A DNA stretch of 64,000 nucleotides from JAUSIF01 sp963711595 (GCA_963711595.1 CAVQER010000005.1:682001-746000), one strand, 5' to 3'. Shown: positions 34,721-44,453, numbered from the stretch's first letter. Notes: generated by a model from the letters alone, not told the origin. Translations and numbers: made by a program.

Positions 34721-35962
34721 CTAGAACCGATCGGCGCGAAATGGCGCCGGATCGAAGATCGGCTTTTTCCCTGTCATCATATCGGCGATGAGATGTCCTG
34801 TCGGCGGCCCCAGCGTGAAGCCCAGGTGCGCGTGACCGAACGCGAGCCACATGCTGGGACGGTCAGGCACCGGTCCGATGATCGGCAATGAGTCCGGTGT
34901 CGCGGGCCGCGAACCCATCCACGGCTTCTCGTCGAGTGCCTCACCGAGCGGGAACAGCTCGCGAGCGAGCGGGATCACTCGCTGGAGCTGTACCGGCGTC
35001 GGCGGCGAGTCGCGCTGCGCGAACTCGACGCCCGTGGTCACGCGGATGCCGCGGTCCATCGGCGCCAGGGCATAGCCCACGTCCATGTCGATGACGGAAC
35101 GCCCGAGGGTCGCGTTTCCGGAGGGGGCGAAGTGCAAATGATAGCCACGCTTGACTGCGAACGGAACGCGAAGGCCGAACTTGCGCGTGAGATCCGAGCT
35201 CCAGGGTCCTAACGCGATCACGACGCGCTTGCCGTCTATGGGCCCCGCGTCGGTCTCAACCCGCCAGCCGCCAGAGAATTCATGCAGCGTGAGTGCGTCG
35301 CCTTTGACGAACACACCACCGAGCTTTTCGAACAGTTGCGCGTAAGCCTTGGTCAGCGCACCCGGATCGGGACAGCTTCCGGTTTCTGGCCAATACACGG
35401 CCTTGCGGAAGACCGGACGAAGATGCGGCTCCTGTTCAAGCGCCGCGTCGCGGTCAAGAACTTGATACGGCACGCGGAGGTCGTCCGCGAGCGCGCGATC
35501 GCCCTCGGTTTCAGCAAAGCCATGCTCCGTGCGAAATACCTTGAGCCATCCGCCCTTGCGCACGAGGCGCGGCACTCCTGCTTCCGCCGCGAGTGCAGCA
35601 TGCTCATCGGGCGCAGCCGCGAGCAGCGGGCGCAGGGCACGCGCCGACGCCTCGAGTTTGTCCGGACTTGATGCAGCCCAGTAGCGCAACAAGAACGGAA
35701 CAAGCCCGGGCAACGCACTCCAATGAAAGCTGCTTTGGGTTGCTCGGCCGAGCGCGTGGCGCGCGAGCTCGCGCAGATCGCGTGGAAACGCGATCGGCAG
35801 CATCCGGCTCGCCTCGATCATGCCGGCATTGCCGTAGGAAGTTTCTTCGCCCGCGCCGCGGCGGTCGATCAACGTCGCCGCGATGCCGCGCTTCGCGAGA
35901 TGCGCAGCCACCGACACACCGATCATCCCGGCGCCAAGGATGAGAACTTCGCTGCGCGGCAC
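34721..35962 (-). CDS. FAD-dependent D-amino-acid dehydrogenase-like oxidoreductase (DadA family)
   Basis: A 413-residue DAO-superfamily flavoprotein: the N-terminal dinucleotide fold VLILGAGMIGVSVAAHLAKRG, the TSYGNAGMIEASRMLPIAFP segment of DadA and the C-terminal GFTLGPPTGHLIADMM. It would oxidise a D-amino acid or other secondary amine and pass electrons to the membrane or oxygen. Its neighbour, the P1 peptidase, belongs to a family that can release D-amino acids, so a shared role is possible but unproven. Confidence 0.88.
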   Translation of the reverse strand: MPRSEVLILGAGMIGVSVAAHLAKRGIAATLIDRRGAGEETSYGNAGMIEASRMLPIAFPRDLRELARHALGRATQSSFHWSALPGLVPFLLRYWAASSPDKLEASARALRPLLAAAPDEHAALAAEAGVPRLVRKGGWLKVFRTEHGFAETEGDRALADDLRVPYQVLDRDAALEQEPHLRPVFRKAVYWPETGSCPDPGALTKAYAQLFEKLGGVFVKGDALTLHEFSGGWRVETDAGPIDGKRVVIALGPWSSDLTRKFGLRVPFAVKRGYHLHFAPSGNATLGRSVIDMDVGYALAPMDRGIRVTTGVEFAQRDSPPTPVQLQRVIPLARELFPLGEALDEKPWMGSRPATPDSLPIIGPVPDRPSMWLAFGHAHLGFTLGPPTGHLIADMMTGKKPIFDPAPFRADRF

Positions 35963-36056
35963 GGCGTACCCTTTCCTCGATTCCTTGTCTCAACGATACT
36001 GCGCGGCCCGCCCGGGTAGCACATTCGCGCTCCCAGCGACGACCGCGGAGATGGAT

Positions 36057-37025
36057 ATGGGGATGACGGACCGCGCCGGCGAGGCTCTGGCATGGCTTGG
36101 CCGGCAGGGCACGCGCGCCGTCGCCGCCAGTATTTTCGTGGGCCTGGCAGTGCCCGCGCTCGCGGTGCTTTTCAAGCCGCTCGTCGGCCCAACCATTTTC
36201 TGCCTTTTGACGCTTGCGTTTCTGCGGGTCGAGCCAGATGCGTTGCGTGATCAGTTCGCGCGCCCACGCCTACTCCTCATTGCGACGCTTTGGATCATGG
36301 TGGCGACGCCGCTAATTCTCGGCTTCGCCTATATCACCTTCGGACGGGGCCAAATCTGGAACGAGCTGTCGCTAGCGTTGATCCTGCAGGCAGCGGCACC
36401 GCCGATTACTTCGGCCCCCGCATTCGTCGCGCTCGTGGGACTCGACGTGGCACTCGCGCTTGCCGCGCTAATCACGACTCACGCGATCACGCCGCTCACC
36501 GCGCCGTTTTTCGCAGCGACCTTTGCGCCCGAGGCGCTTCCACTTGACGCGACGGCTTTGGCGGTACGTCTCACCCTCTTCCTCGGTGGGTCCTTTCTCC
36601 TTGCACAACTTATCCGTCGGCTCGCCGGTAGCTCACGCGTAACCGGCTGGCGTGAACAGATCGACGGAACGAACGTAATCTTGCTTTTTGTGTTTGCGGC
36701 TGCGCTAATGGAAAGCGCTTCGGCGAAACTATTCACCGACCCCTGGCTTGTGCTCGCGCTGCTTGCGCTGAGTTTCGCCGTGACCTTCGGGTTGATGGCG
36801 GCGACCGCGGTTCTACTTTGGCCCGCCGGCGCAGAGCGCGCACTTTCACTCGGCATGGCGAGCGGCACGCGCAACATGGGCCTAATGCTCGCGGCGGCTA
36901 GCGGTGTGTCCGACACCGTGTGGCTCTACTTCGCGGTGGCCCAGTTTCCCATCTATTTCGCGCCCCAGATCATGTCCCCATTGGTTAGCCGTATTTTGCG
37001 TTCGCGATTGCCGCCCGGCCGATGA
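36057..37025 (+). CDS. Sodium/bile-acid-symporter (SBF) superfamily transporter
   Basis: About 322 residues with nine or ten hydrophobic helices. AAAPPITSAPAFVALVGLDVALALAALITTH resembles the crossover helix of the SBF/BASS/ACR3 superfamily, and LGMASGTRNMGLMLAAASG is the second such repeat. The substrate is unknown. The start is ambiguous: ATG codons at 36051, 36057 and 36063 compete, and 36057 has GGAG six bases upstream. It is divergent from the DadA-like gene. Confidence 0.75.
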   Translation: MGMTDRAGEALAWLGRQGTRAVAASIFVGLAVPALAVLFKPLVGPTIFCLLTLAFLRVEPDALRDQFARPRLLLIATLWIMVATPLILGFAYITFGRGQIWNELSLALILQAAAPPITSAPAFVALVGLDVALALAALITTHAITPLTAPFFAATFAPEALPLDATALAVRLTLFLGGSFLLAQLIRRLAGSSRVTGWREQIDGTNVILLFVFAAALMESASAKLFTDPWLVLALLALSFAVTFGLMAATAVLLWPAGAERALSLGMASGTRNMGLMLAAASGVSDTVWLYFAVAQFPIYFAPQIMSPLVSRILRSRLPPGR

Positions 37026-37052
37026 GCGTGGTACTTGCCGGGCGGATTAGCC

Positions 37053-37742
37053 ATGCCGAGTCGTCCCCTGCTCGTCGCGCCCTCGATCCTGGCCGCGGAC
37101 TTTGCGCGCCTTGGCGATGAAGTGCGCGCGGTCGACGCCGCCGGCGCTGATTGGATCCACGTCGATGTCATGGACGGGCATTTCGTCCCGAACATCACTA
37201 TGGGTCCGTCCGTCGTGCAGGCGATCCGCCCGATCACGAAGAAGCCGCTCGACGTCCACCTGATGATTGCGCCGGCCGATCCCTATCTCGAAGCGTTCGC
37301 CAAGGCGGGCGCCGACATCATCACCATTCACCCGGAAGCGGGTCCGCATCTCGAGCGCTCGCTAACGGCGATCCGCGCACTCGGCAAACGTGCGGGCGTG
37401 GCCCTCAATCCCGGTACGCACGAGGGCACAATCGAGCACGTGCTCGACAAGGTCGATCTCGTGCTCGCGATGACCGTCAATCCCGGTTTCGGCGGACAGT
37501 CGTTCATCTCGGCGATGATTGAAAAGGTGCGCAGGCTGCGCGCGATGGTCACCGACCGTCCGATCGAACTGCAGGTCGACGGGGGCATCACCCAGGAAAC
37601 CGCGCCGGACGTGGTATCCGCGGGCGCGAACGTGCTCGTCGCCGGCTCGGCCGTGTTCAAGGGCGGCAAGCCTGAAGTCTATCGCAAGAACATTTCAGCG
37701 ATCCGCAATGCTGCGGCGCTCGCACGCGGCGAAGCGGCCTAG
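37053..37742 (+). CDS. rpe: Ribulose-phosphate 3-epimerase
   Basis: A 229-residue TIM barrel: APSILAADFARLGDEV, the catalytic WIHVDVMDGHFVPNITMGP, LDVHLMI, MTVNPGFGGQSF and QVDGGI. It interconverts ribulose 5-phosphate and xylulose 5-phosphate in the pentose phosphate and Calvin cycles. It starts 27 bases after the transporter gene and purB follows one base after its stop, so they are likely co-transcribed. Confidence 0.96.
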   Translation: MPSRPLLVAPSILAADFARLGDEVRAVDAAGADWIHVDVMDGHFVPNITMGPSVVQAIRPITKKPLDVHLMIAPADPYLEAFAKAGADIITIHPEAGPHLERSLTAIRALGKRAGVALNPGTHEGTIEHVLDKVDLVLAMTVNPGFGGQSFISAMIEKVRRLRAMVTDRPIELQVDGGITQETAPDVVSAGANVLVAGSAVFKGGKPEVYRKNISAIRNAAALARGEAA

Positions 37743-37743
37743 G

Positions 37744-39051
37744 ATGATCCCGCGGTACAGCCGGCCCGAGGCCACCGCAATCTGGTCTCCCGAAACGAAA
37801 TTCCGCATCTGGTTCGAGATCGAGGCCTACGCCGCCGAGGCCATGGCCGAGCTTGGCCAGATTCCGAAGGAAGCCGCGAAGAAGATCTGGGACAAGGGAA
37901 GCACCGCGAAGTTCGATATCGCACGGATCGACGCGATCGAGCGCGAGGTACGCCACGACGTAATCGCATTTCTGACGCACCTCGCCGAGTTTGTCGGACC
38001 CGAGGCGCGGTTCGTACATCTCGGCATGACGTCCTCTGACGTGCTCGACACCTGTTTCGCCGTACAGCTCACGCGGGCCACCGATCTCCTGAACGCCGAC
38101 CTCGTGCGTCTGCTCGATGTGCTCAAACGGCGCGCGCTTGAACACAAGGAGACACTCTGTGTCGGACGCTCGCACGGCATCCACGCGGAACCGACCACCT
38201 TCGGCTTGAAGCTCGCATCCGCTTATGCGGAATTCTCGCGCGCTCGAACTCGCCTCAGCGCCGCACGGCGCGAGATCGCGACCTGCGCAATCTCAGGCGC
38301 GGTCGGCACGTTCGCCCACGTCGATCCGCGCGTGGAGATTCACGTCGCCAAGAAACTTGGTCTCGAGCCGGAACCTGTCTCGACCCAAGTCATCCCGCGC
38401 GACCGCCACGCGATGTTCTTCGCGACTCTCGGCGTGATCGCCGCATCCGTCGAGCGCCTCGCGACTGAAATCCGTCACCTGCAACGCACCGAAGTGCGCG
38501 AAGTGGAAGAGTATTTCGCAGTGGGCCAAAAAGGCTCATCCGCGATGCCGCACAAGCGCAATCCGGTGCTCACGGAGAATCTCACCGGCCTCGCTCGGAT
38601 CGTACGGGCCGCGGTCGCCCCTGCCCTCGAGAACGTCGCGCTTTGGCACGAACGCGATATCTCGCATTCATCCGTCGAGCGTATGATTGCGCCCGACACG
38701 ACCGTGACCCTGGACTTCGCGCTCGCCCGCCTCGCCGATGTCGTCGACAAGCTCATCGTCTATCCGGAGAACATGAAAAAGAATTTGGAGTCGCTCGGCG
38801 GGCTCGTCCACTCGGAAGATCTTCTGCTCGCTTTGGCGAAAAAGGGTCTCGCGCGCGAGGCGGCCTACTCGCTCGTGCAAAGGAACGCGATGAAGGTGTG
38901 GACCGAGAAGGCGGACTTCCGGACGCAGATCGAAGCCGATCCGGAGATCGTCAAGGCGCTGTCAAAGCAGGAAGTCGCAGCCTGCTTTGATTTGAAGCAT
39001 CACCTGGCGCAGGTCGATACGATCTTCAAACGGGTCTTCGAGTTGCGCTGA
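37744..39051 (+). CDS. purB: Adenylosuccinate lyase
   Basis: A 435-residue lyase with the signature GSSAMPHKRNP, the start MIPRYSRPEATAIWSPE and HLGMTSSDVLDT, VGRSHGIHAEPTTFG and ERDISHSSVERM. It catalyses two steps of purine synthesis, releasing fumarate from SAICAR and adenylosuccinate. The ATG at 37744 comes one base after the rpe stop. The longer in-frame opening inside rpe is not used. Confidence 0.97.
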   Translation: MIPRYSRPEATAIWSPETKFRIWFEIEAYAAEAMAELGQIPKEAAKKIWDKGSTAKFDIARIDAIEREVRHDVIAFLTHLAEFVGPEARFVHLGMTSSDVLDTCFAVQLTRATDLLNADLVRLLDVLKRRALEHKETLCVGRSHGIHAEPTTFGLKLASAYAEFSRARTRLSAARREIATCAISGAVGTFAHVDPRVEIHVAKKLGLEPEPVSTQVIPRDRHAMFFATLGVIAASVERLATEIRHLQRTEVREVEEYFAVGQKGSSAMPHKRNPVLTENLTGLARIVRAAVAPALENVALWHERDISHSSVERMIAPDTTVTLDFALARLADVVDKLIVYPENMKKNLESLGGLVHSEDLLLALAKKGLAREAAYSLVQRNAMKVWTEKADFRTQIEADPEIVKALSKQEVAACFDLKHHLAQVDTIFKRVFELR

Positions 39052-39060
39052 GGACCGCAG

Positions 39061-39387
39061 CTATTTTCCGGTTTTGATTTCGTCGACGGCTTTCGCGAGT
39101 AAGTCGTTCATCGCCGTGCGAATTTCGCGATCCGATATCGTGTTCAAGCCTTTTGCGTCGAAGTCCTTACGTACCTTGCTGAACACGTCTTCCTCGCCCG
39201 GCTGATCGAAGTCCGCGACGACCACCGACTTGGCATATGCCTCCGCTTCCCCACCGGAAATACCGAGCTTCTGCGCCGCCCATTGGCCAAGATATTTGTT
39301 GCGCCGGGCCATTGCCTTGAACCGCAACTCCTCATCATGCGCGAACTTCTTCTCGAATCCTTCTTCGCGCTTATCGAACGTCGTCAT
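39061..39387 (-). CDS. F1Fo-ATPase inhibitor zeta subunit (DUF1476)
   Basis: A 108-residue protein of the DUF1476 family, recognised by TTFDKREEGFEKKFAHDEELRFKA, ARRNKYLGQWAAQKLG and VVADFDQPGEEDVFSKVRKDF. In Paracoccus this zeta subunit blocks ATP hydrolysis by the F1 motor, with the N-terminal segment acting as inhibitor. It is restricted to alphaproteobacteria. It converges on purB with nine bases between stops. Confidence 0.92.
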   Translation of the reverse strand: MTTFDKREEGFEKKFAHDEELRFKAMARRNKYLGQWAAQKLGISGGEAEAYAKSVVVADFDQPGEEDVFSKVRKDFDAKGLNTISDREIRTAMNDLLAKAVDEIKTGK

Positions 39388-39764
39388 CTGCTGTGCTCTC
39401 CAGGCGGGTGCGGCGCTAGGAACTCTCGCGCCGCGGATTTCTGCATATAGGGCCGCCGCCGCCCGATCAACAGTCGCCCTGCCGCACCGGAACCGGCTCG
39501 CTCGTTGCCCGTCGACTGAGCGATTCGGAGAGCGCTTTCACGCGCTCGTAGCCTGTTTGTACCGATCTTCGTCGCGGCGCCGTGCCCACAGCCCTTGCAT
39601 TGTACTCCCGGAATCGATCAGCTAGTGTCGATGAAGGGCCGATGCAGCGCAGCGATTTTGCTGAGGGTCGGCAGCCTTCGCCGTCCCGCCGTTATGCTTT
39701 CCGCGGGTGAGTCTCACCGGAGTCCTCGCGCGCTATGGATTTTCTAAAACCACGGTACACGCCC
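39388..39764. other. Intergenic region between the zeta-subunit gene and purC
   Basis: 377 bases with divergent genes on either side. I see no supported gene, tRNA or riboswitch. A TATATG at about 39447-39452 (minus strand) could be the -10 of the zeta gene, with a poor TTGATC-like -35. purC has no clear Shine-Dalgarno. Open frames here lack codon structure or ribosome sites. Confidence 0.4.
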
Positions 39765-40532
39765 ATGAGCCGCCGTCGTCGCATTTATGAGGGCAAGGCG
39801 AAGATCCTTTACGAGGGTCCGGAGCCTGCGACCTTGATTCAGCATTTCAAGGACGATGCCACTGCCTTCAACAACAAGAAGCACGAGGTGGTGGACGGCA
39901 AGGGCGTGCTCAACAATCGTATTTCCGAGTATGTCTTCCAGCGCCTGAATGACATCGGCGTGCCGACGCACTTCATTCGCCGCCTCAACATGCGCGAGCA
40001 GCTGATCCGCGAAGTCGAGATCATTCCCCTCGAGGTCGTCGTGCGGAACGTCGCGGCCGGATCGCTCGCGACCCGTCTTGGCATCGAGGAAGGCACGCAG
40101 CTCCCGCGCTCGATCATCGAGTTTTATTACAAGAACGACCAGCTCGGCGATCCGATGGTCTCGGAAGAGCACATCACCGCGTTCGGATGGGCCACCACCC
40201 AGGAAATCGACGACATCATCGCGCTGGCCATTCGCGTGAACGACTTTCTCACGGGTCTGTTCCTGGGCGTCGGTATCCGCCTCGTCGACTTCAAGATGGA
40301 ATGCGGCCGGCTTTGGGAAAACGACATGATGCGCGTCGTCGTGGCCGACGAGATCAGCCCCGACACCTGCCGGCTCTGGGACATGAAAACCAACGAGAAG
40401 CTCGACAAGGACAGATTCCGCCGCGATCTCGGCGGCCTGATCGAGGCTTACACTGAAGTCGCTCGCCGTCTCGGCGTGATGGCGGAGAACGAGCCCGTGC
40501 AGGGCACCGGCCCCATTCTCGTAAAGAGTTGA
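39765..40532 (+). CDS. purC: Phosphoribosylaminoimidazole-succinocarboxamide synthase
   Basis: A 255-residue SAICAR synthetase: MSRRRRIYEGKAKILYEG, HFKDDATAFN, IPLEVVVRNVAAGS and IRLVDFKMECGRLW. It joins aspartate to CAIR using ATP. I take the ATG at 39765 because rhizobial PurC begins this way; an ATG ten codons upstream is possible. purS, purQ and purL follow on the same strand. Confidence 0.96.
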   Translation: MSRRRRIYEGKAKILYEGPEPATLIQHFKDDATAFNNKKHEVVDGKGVLNNRISEYVFQRLNDIGVPTHFIRRLNMREQLIREVEIIPLEVVVRNVAAGSLATRLGIEEGTQLPRSIIEFYYKNDQLGDPMVSEEHITAFGWATTQEIDDIIALAIRVNDFLTGLFLGVGIRLVDFKMECGRLWENDMMRVVVADEISPDTCRLWDMKTNEKLDKDRFRRDLGGLIEAYTEVARRLGVMAENEPVQGTGPILVKS

Positions 40533-40611
40533 TCATCGCGATGTCGCTCGCGCGAACTTCGTCCGTGCGAGCCCCGAAAGCGCCCGGAAAATCGACCCGA
40601 ACCGGCAAGTT

Positions 40612-40854
40612 ATGAAGGCCCGCGTCACCATCACCTTGAAGTCCGGCGTGCTCGATCCTCAGGGCAAAGCCATCGAGGGTGCGCTCAGGTCCCTTGGTGT
40701 CGAAGGTGTCGAAAGCGTGCGCCAGGGCAAGGTATTCGACGTCGAGTTGTCCGCGAGCGACCGCACCAAAGCCGAAGCTGCGCTGAAAAGCGCCTGTGAA
40801 AAGCTCCTTGCCAACACCGTGATCGAGAACTATCGCGTGGAGGTGCTGAGCTAG
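40612..40854 (+). CDS. purS: Phosphoribosylformylglycinamidine synthase subunit PurS
   Basis: An 80-residue PurS: MKARVTITLKSGVLDPQGKAIEGALRSLG and VEGVESVRQGKVFDVEL. It is the small structural subunit that links PurL and PurQ in the three-part FGAM synthase. It lies 79 bases after purC and 13 before the gene at 40868. Confidence 0.95.
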   Translation: MKARVTITLKSGVLDPQGKAIEGALRSLGVEGVESVRQGKVFDVELSASDRTKAEAALKSACEKLLANTVIENYRVEVLS

Positions 40855-40867
40855 CACCGGGAACCGC

Positions 40868-41501
40868 ATGACGCGCCGTTCGATCCTCACAGCCGCTTGC
40901 TTTGTTGCGCTGATTTTCGCGCCGCTTGCCCCTGCCGGCGTCGCGAGCGCCCAGACTCCCGAAAGGGCTGAACCCCTGAAGCCCGGCGCCTTCCGTCTGA
41001 AGGTCCGGCCACCCGAGCCGGGCAAATGGACCGTCCAACGTGACGGCAAGACCACGCGCACGCTCTACACGTGCAAGCCTCTTGCCTGTCCGGACGCCGC
41101 CCTGCGCGTAACCGTTTTCGCGGCGCGCAGCCCTATGCGCACCCCAGATCCCGAAGATCTGGAGAGACTTGCAACCATTGACTTGCCGAAGGCAGCGCAC
41201 ACGTCCAGCGCCGCGCGAGAAATCAGTCCGGACGGCGTGGAGAAGATTGAAACCGTGGTGAGTGAAACCGCGAAGTATCACGGGTACCCGGCGGTGAACA
41301 ATTTGACAAAATACTCCAAGGCTGACGCGGTTGTGTTCAAGGCTACCGCCCTGATTTTTGCGGGACCTGCCATGATCCGCGTCGAGGCGACCTCCACCGT
41401 CGAGAGTTCTGGTGAAGGAAACGATGGCCGGGTTCATAGCCGGAATGCAATTCGAGGAAGGGCCCGCAGCGCCGAAGAAACCCACCGGCATCACGATCTA
41501 G
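40868..41501 (+). pseudogene. Secreted hypothetical protein between purS and purQ, frameshifted near 41407
   Basis: The frame opens with a signal peptide (MTRRSILTAACFVALIFAPL, ending VASAQ) and a domain with TLYTCKPLACPDAALRVTVFAARSP, HGYPAVNNL and AMIRVEATST. After about 41405 it runs out of register. The +1 frame then gives LVKETMAGFIAGMQFEEG and stops at TAG 41499-41501, 15 bases before purQ. Removing one base, most simply one T of the pair 41407-41408, restores a 210-residue protein. The uncorrected frame runs deep into purQ and is implausible. The function is unknown. Confidence 0.75.
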
Positions 41502-41516
41502 CGAACTCCGTTTCCT

Positions 41517-42215
41517 ATGAAATCTGCCGTCATCGTCTTTCCGGGATCGAACAGAGAGGGCGATGTCGCGCGCGCAATCGCGCTGGTTTCGGGCAAGAAG
41601 CCCGAAATGGTCTGGCATGCGGACACCTCATTGCCCGCACGCACCGACCTCGTCGTCCTGCCGGGCGGTTTCTCTTACGGCGACTATCTGCGTTGCGGAG
41701 CGATCGCGGCGCGCGCCCCGATCATGTCGGCTGTACGATCGCATGCACAGAAAGGCGGCCTCGTCCTCGGCATCTGCAACGGCTTTCAGATCTTGTGCGA
41801 GGCCGGGTTGCTGCCGGGCGTACTGATGCGCAATGCACGACTGAAGTTCATGTGCCGCGAGGTGTATCTGCGCGTTGAGCGCTCCGACACACCTTTCTCG
41901 CGCCGCTACAACGCAGGTGACGTGATCCGCGTGCCGGTGGCTCATGGCGAAGGAAACTACGCGGCCGATCCGGAGACGGTGGCACGGCTCGAGGGCGAAG
42001 GCCGCGTGCTATTTCGTTATGCGTCGCCGGACGGAAAGTTGGATGAAAAGTGGAATTACAACGGCGCGACGAACGCGATCGCCGGCGTTCTTTCCGACAA
42101 ATTGAACGTGCTCGGCCTGATGCCACACCCGGAGAATCACGTCGACCCGATCGTCGGTCCGGTCGATGGCCGCGGCTTCTTCGAGAGCATCCGCGCGACG
42201 CTGGAAGCCGCGTGA
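41517..42215 (+). CDS. purQ: Phosphoribosylformylglycinamidine synthase subunit PurQ (glutaminase)
   Basis: A 232-residue class I glutamine amidotransferase: VLPGGFSYGDYLRCGAIAA, the nucleophile C87 in LGICNGFQ and the His-Glu pair in GLMPHPENH. It releases ammonia for PurL. Ten bases separate its stop from the purL start. Confidence 0.97.
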   Translation: MKSAVIVFPGSNREGDVARAIALVSGKKPEMVWHADTSLPARTDLVVLPGGFSYGDYLRCGAIAARAPIMSAVRSHAQKGGLVLGICNGFQILCEAGLLPGVLMRNARLKFMCREVYLRVERSDTPFSRRYNAGDVIRVPVAHGEGNYAADPETVARLEGEGRVLFRYASPDGKLDEKWNYNGATNAIAGVLSDKLNVLGLMPHPENHVDPIVGPVDGRGFFESIRATLEAA

Positions 42216-42225
42216 CTTCACTCCG

Positions 42226-44436
42226 ATGATCCGCAACGAACCGAAGATCACGCCCGAACTCGTGGCTGGCCACGGGCTCAAACCAGACGAATATGCGCGC
42301 TTCCGCACGCTGATCGGCCGTGAACCCAGCTTCACCGAGCTCGGCATCGTCTCGGCCATGTGGAACGAGCACTGCTCGTACAAATCCTCGAAGGTTCACC
42401 TGCGCACGCTGCCGACGAATGCGCCCTGGGTAATTCAGGGGCCCGGCGAGAACGCCGGCGTGATCGACATCGGGGGCGGGCTCGCCTGCGTGTTCAAGAT
42501 GGAGAGCCACAACCACCCCTCCTTCATCGAGCCCTATCAGGGCGCAGCCACGGGCGTGGGCGGAATCTTGCGCGACGTCTTCACGATGGGCGCACGGCCG
42601 ATCGCCTGCCTCAACGCGTTGCGTTTCGGATCGCCCGATCATCCGAAGACGAAAAGCCTCGTCGCGGGCGTGGTCGCTGGCATTGCCGGTTATGGAAATT
42701 CGTTCGGCGTACCGACCGTGGGAGGCTCGGTCGGATTTCATTCGCGTTATGACGGGAACATCCTCGTCAATGCCATGGCGGTCGGAATCGCCGAGACGGA
42801 CAAGATCTTCTATGCGAAGGCCACCGGCGTCGGCCGACCCGTCGTGTATCTCGGCTCGAAGACCGGCCGTGACGGCATCCACGGTGCGACCATGGCGTCC
42901 GCGGAGTTCGGCGAGGACTCCGACGAGAAGCGCCCGACCGTTCAGGTCGGCGATCCGTTCTCGGAGAAACTGCTGCTCGAAGCCTGCCTCGAGATCATGC
43001 GCAAAGGATGTGTGATCGCGATCCAGGACATGGGTGCTGCCGGTCTCACCTGCTCGGCCGTGGAGATGGGCGCGAAGGGCGATCTCGGCGTCGACCTCGA
43101 TCTCAACTCCGTGCCGACACGCGAGGAAGGGATGAGCGCCTACGAGATGATGCTCTCGGAATCGCAAGAGCGCATGCTCATGGTGCTAAAACCGGAGAAG
43201 GAAAAAGAGGCTGAAGCGATCTTCCGCAAGTGGGGACTCGACTTCGCGGTCGTCGGCGAAACCACGAATACCAAGCGCTTCATCGTTCGCCATGGCGGAG
43301 ACGTTATGGCGGATCTGCCCATCAAGGAGCTCGGCGACGAGGCGCCGGAGTACCAGCGGCCGTTCGCCGAACCGAAGAAACACCCGGTGCTGGACGCGGC
43401 CGATATCCCCTGCCCGATTTCGATCGGCGAAGCGCTCGAGAAACTCGTTGGCTCACCCGATCTTTGTTCGAAGCGCTGGGTCTGGCAGCAATATGATCAC
43501 CTCATTCTCGGCAACACGGTGCAGCGCCCCGGCGGCGACGCCGCGGTGGTCCGCATCGGCGAGGGACCGCGCGCGCTCGCAATGACCACCGACGTGACGC
43601 CGCGCTACTGCGAGGCGGATCCATTCGAAGGCGGCAAGCAGGCTGTTGCAGAAGCCTGGCGCAATCTGACCGCCGTCGGCGCCCGACCGCTCGCCGTCAC
43701 CGATAATCTCAACTTCGGCAATCCCGAGCGCCCGGAAATCATGGGCCAGTTCGTCCACTGCGTGCGGGGGATCGGCGAGGCGTGCCGTGTGCTCGACTTC
43801 CCGGTCGTGTCCGGCAATGTCTCGCTCTACAACGAAACCAACGGACGCGCGATTTTGCCAACGCCGGCGATCGGCGGCGTCGGTCTGTTCGACGACCTCT
43901 CGAAGTCCATGAATCTGGCGTTCAAGAAGGTGGACGAAGCGATTCTATTAATTGGCGAAAACGGCGGGTGGCTCGGCCAATCGTCGTTCCTCGCGACGAT
44001 CCTCGGCCGCGAGGAAGGCGCTCCGCCGCCCGTCGACCTCGCCCAGGAGAGAGGCACAGGCGATCTCATCCGTTCGTTGATTGGTGAACGATTTCTCACC
44101 GCGACACACGATCTCTCCGACGGAGGGCTGCTCGTGGCGATCGCAGAAATGGCGATGGCGTCCGGCATCGGAGCGTCACTCGAACCAGTTCCCGCCGGCC
44201 TCCCCGCCCACGCCTTCTGGTTCGGGGAGGATCAGGCGCGTTACGTCGTCACGGCCGCCTCCGAGAACTTGCCCAAAATCGGGACATTGGCCGCGCAGGC
44301 GGGCGTAAAGCTGCGCCAATTGGGCAGAACTAGCGGCAGCCAATTGACGCTTCCCGGCGAGACCCCAATATTGGTCTCGACTTTGCAGGCGCGTCACGAG
44401 TCGTGGCTGCCGGAGTTCATGGGCAGCCCCGCCTGA
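42226..44436 (+). CDS. purL: Phosphoribosylformylglycinamidine synthase subunit PurL
   Basis: A 736-residue small-type PurL: start MIRNEPKITPELVAGHGL, the active-site AMWNEHCSYKSSK, CVFKMESHNHPSFIEPYQGAATG and the later repeat DNLNFGNPERPEIM. It makes FGAM from FGAR, ATP and ammonia in a complex with PurS and PurQ. The frame also opens 60 bases earlier inside purQ, but the ATG at 42226 fits homologues. Confidence 0.97.
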   Translation: MIRNEPKITPELVAGHGLKPDEYARFRTLIGREPSFTELGIVSAMWNEHCSYKSSKVHLRTLPTNAPWVIQGPGENAGVIDIGGGLACVFKMESHNHPSFIEPYQGAATGVGGILRDVFTMGARPIACLNALRFGSPDHPKTKSLVAGVVAGIAGYGNSFGVPTVGGSVGFHSRYDGNILVNAMAVGIAETDKIFYAKATGVGRPVVYLGSKTGRDGIHGATMASAEFGEDSDEKRPTVQVGDPFSEKLLLEACLEIMRKGCVIAIQDMGAAGLTCSAVEMGAKGDLGVDLDLNSVPTREEGMSAYEMMLSESQERMLMVLKPEKEKEAEAIFRKWGLDFAVVGETTNTKRFIVRHGGDVMADLPIKELGDEAPEYQRPFAEPKKHPVLDAADIPCPISIGEALEKLVGSPDLCSKRWVWQQYDHLILGNTVQRPGGDAAVVRIGEGPRALAMTTDVTPRYCEADPFEGGKQAVAEAWRNLTAVGARPLAVTDNLNFGNPERPEIMGQFVHCVRGIGEACRVLDFPVVSGNVSLYNETNGRAILPTPAIGGVGLFDDLSKSMNLAFKKVDEAILLIGENGGWLGQSSFLATILGREEGAPPPVDLAQERGTGDLIRSLIGERFLTATHDLSDGGLLVAIAEMAMASGIGASLEPVPAGLPAHAFWFGEDQARYVVTAASENLPKIGTLAAQAGVKLRQLGRTSGSQLTLPGETPILVSTLQARHESWLPEFMGSPA

Positions 44437-44453
44437 ACGCGCGGAGACCTGCG

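Noticed and set aside
40868..41878. 336-residue read-through protein from the purS-purQ gap into purQ
   Set aside because: The C-terminal part overlaps purQ out of frame and is arginine-rich noise. A one-base shift gives a sensible end at 41501.
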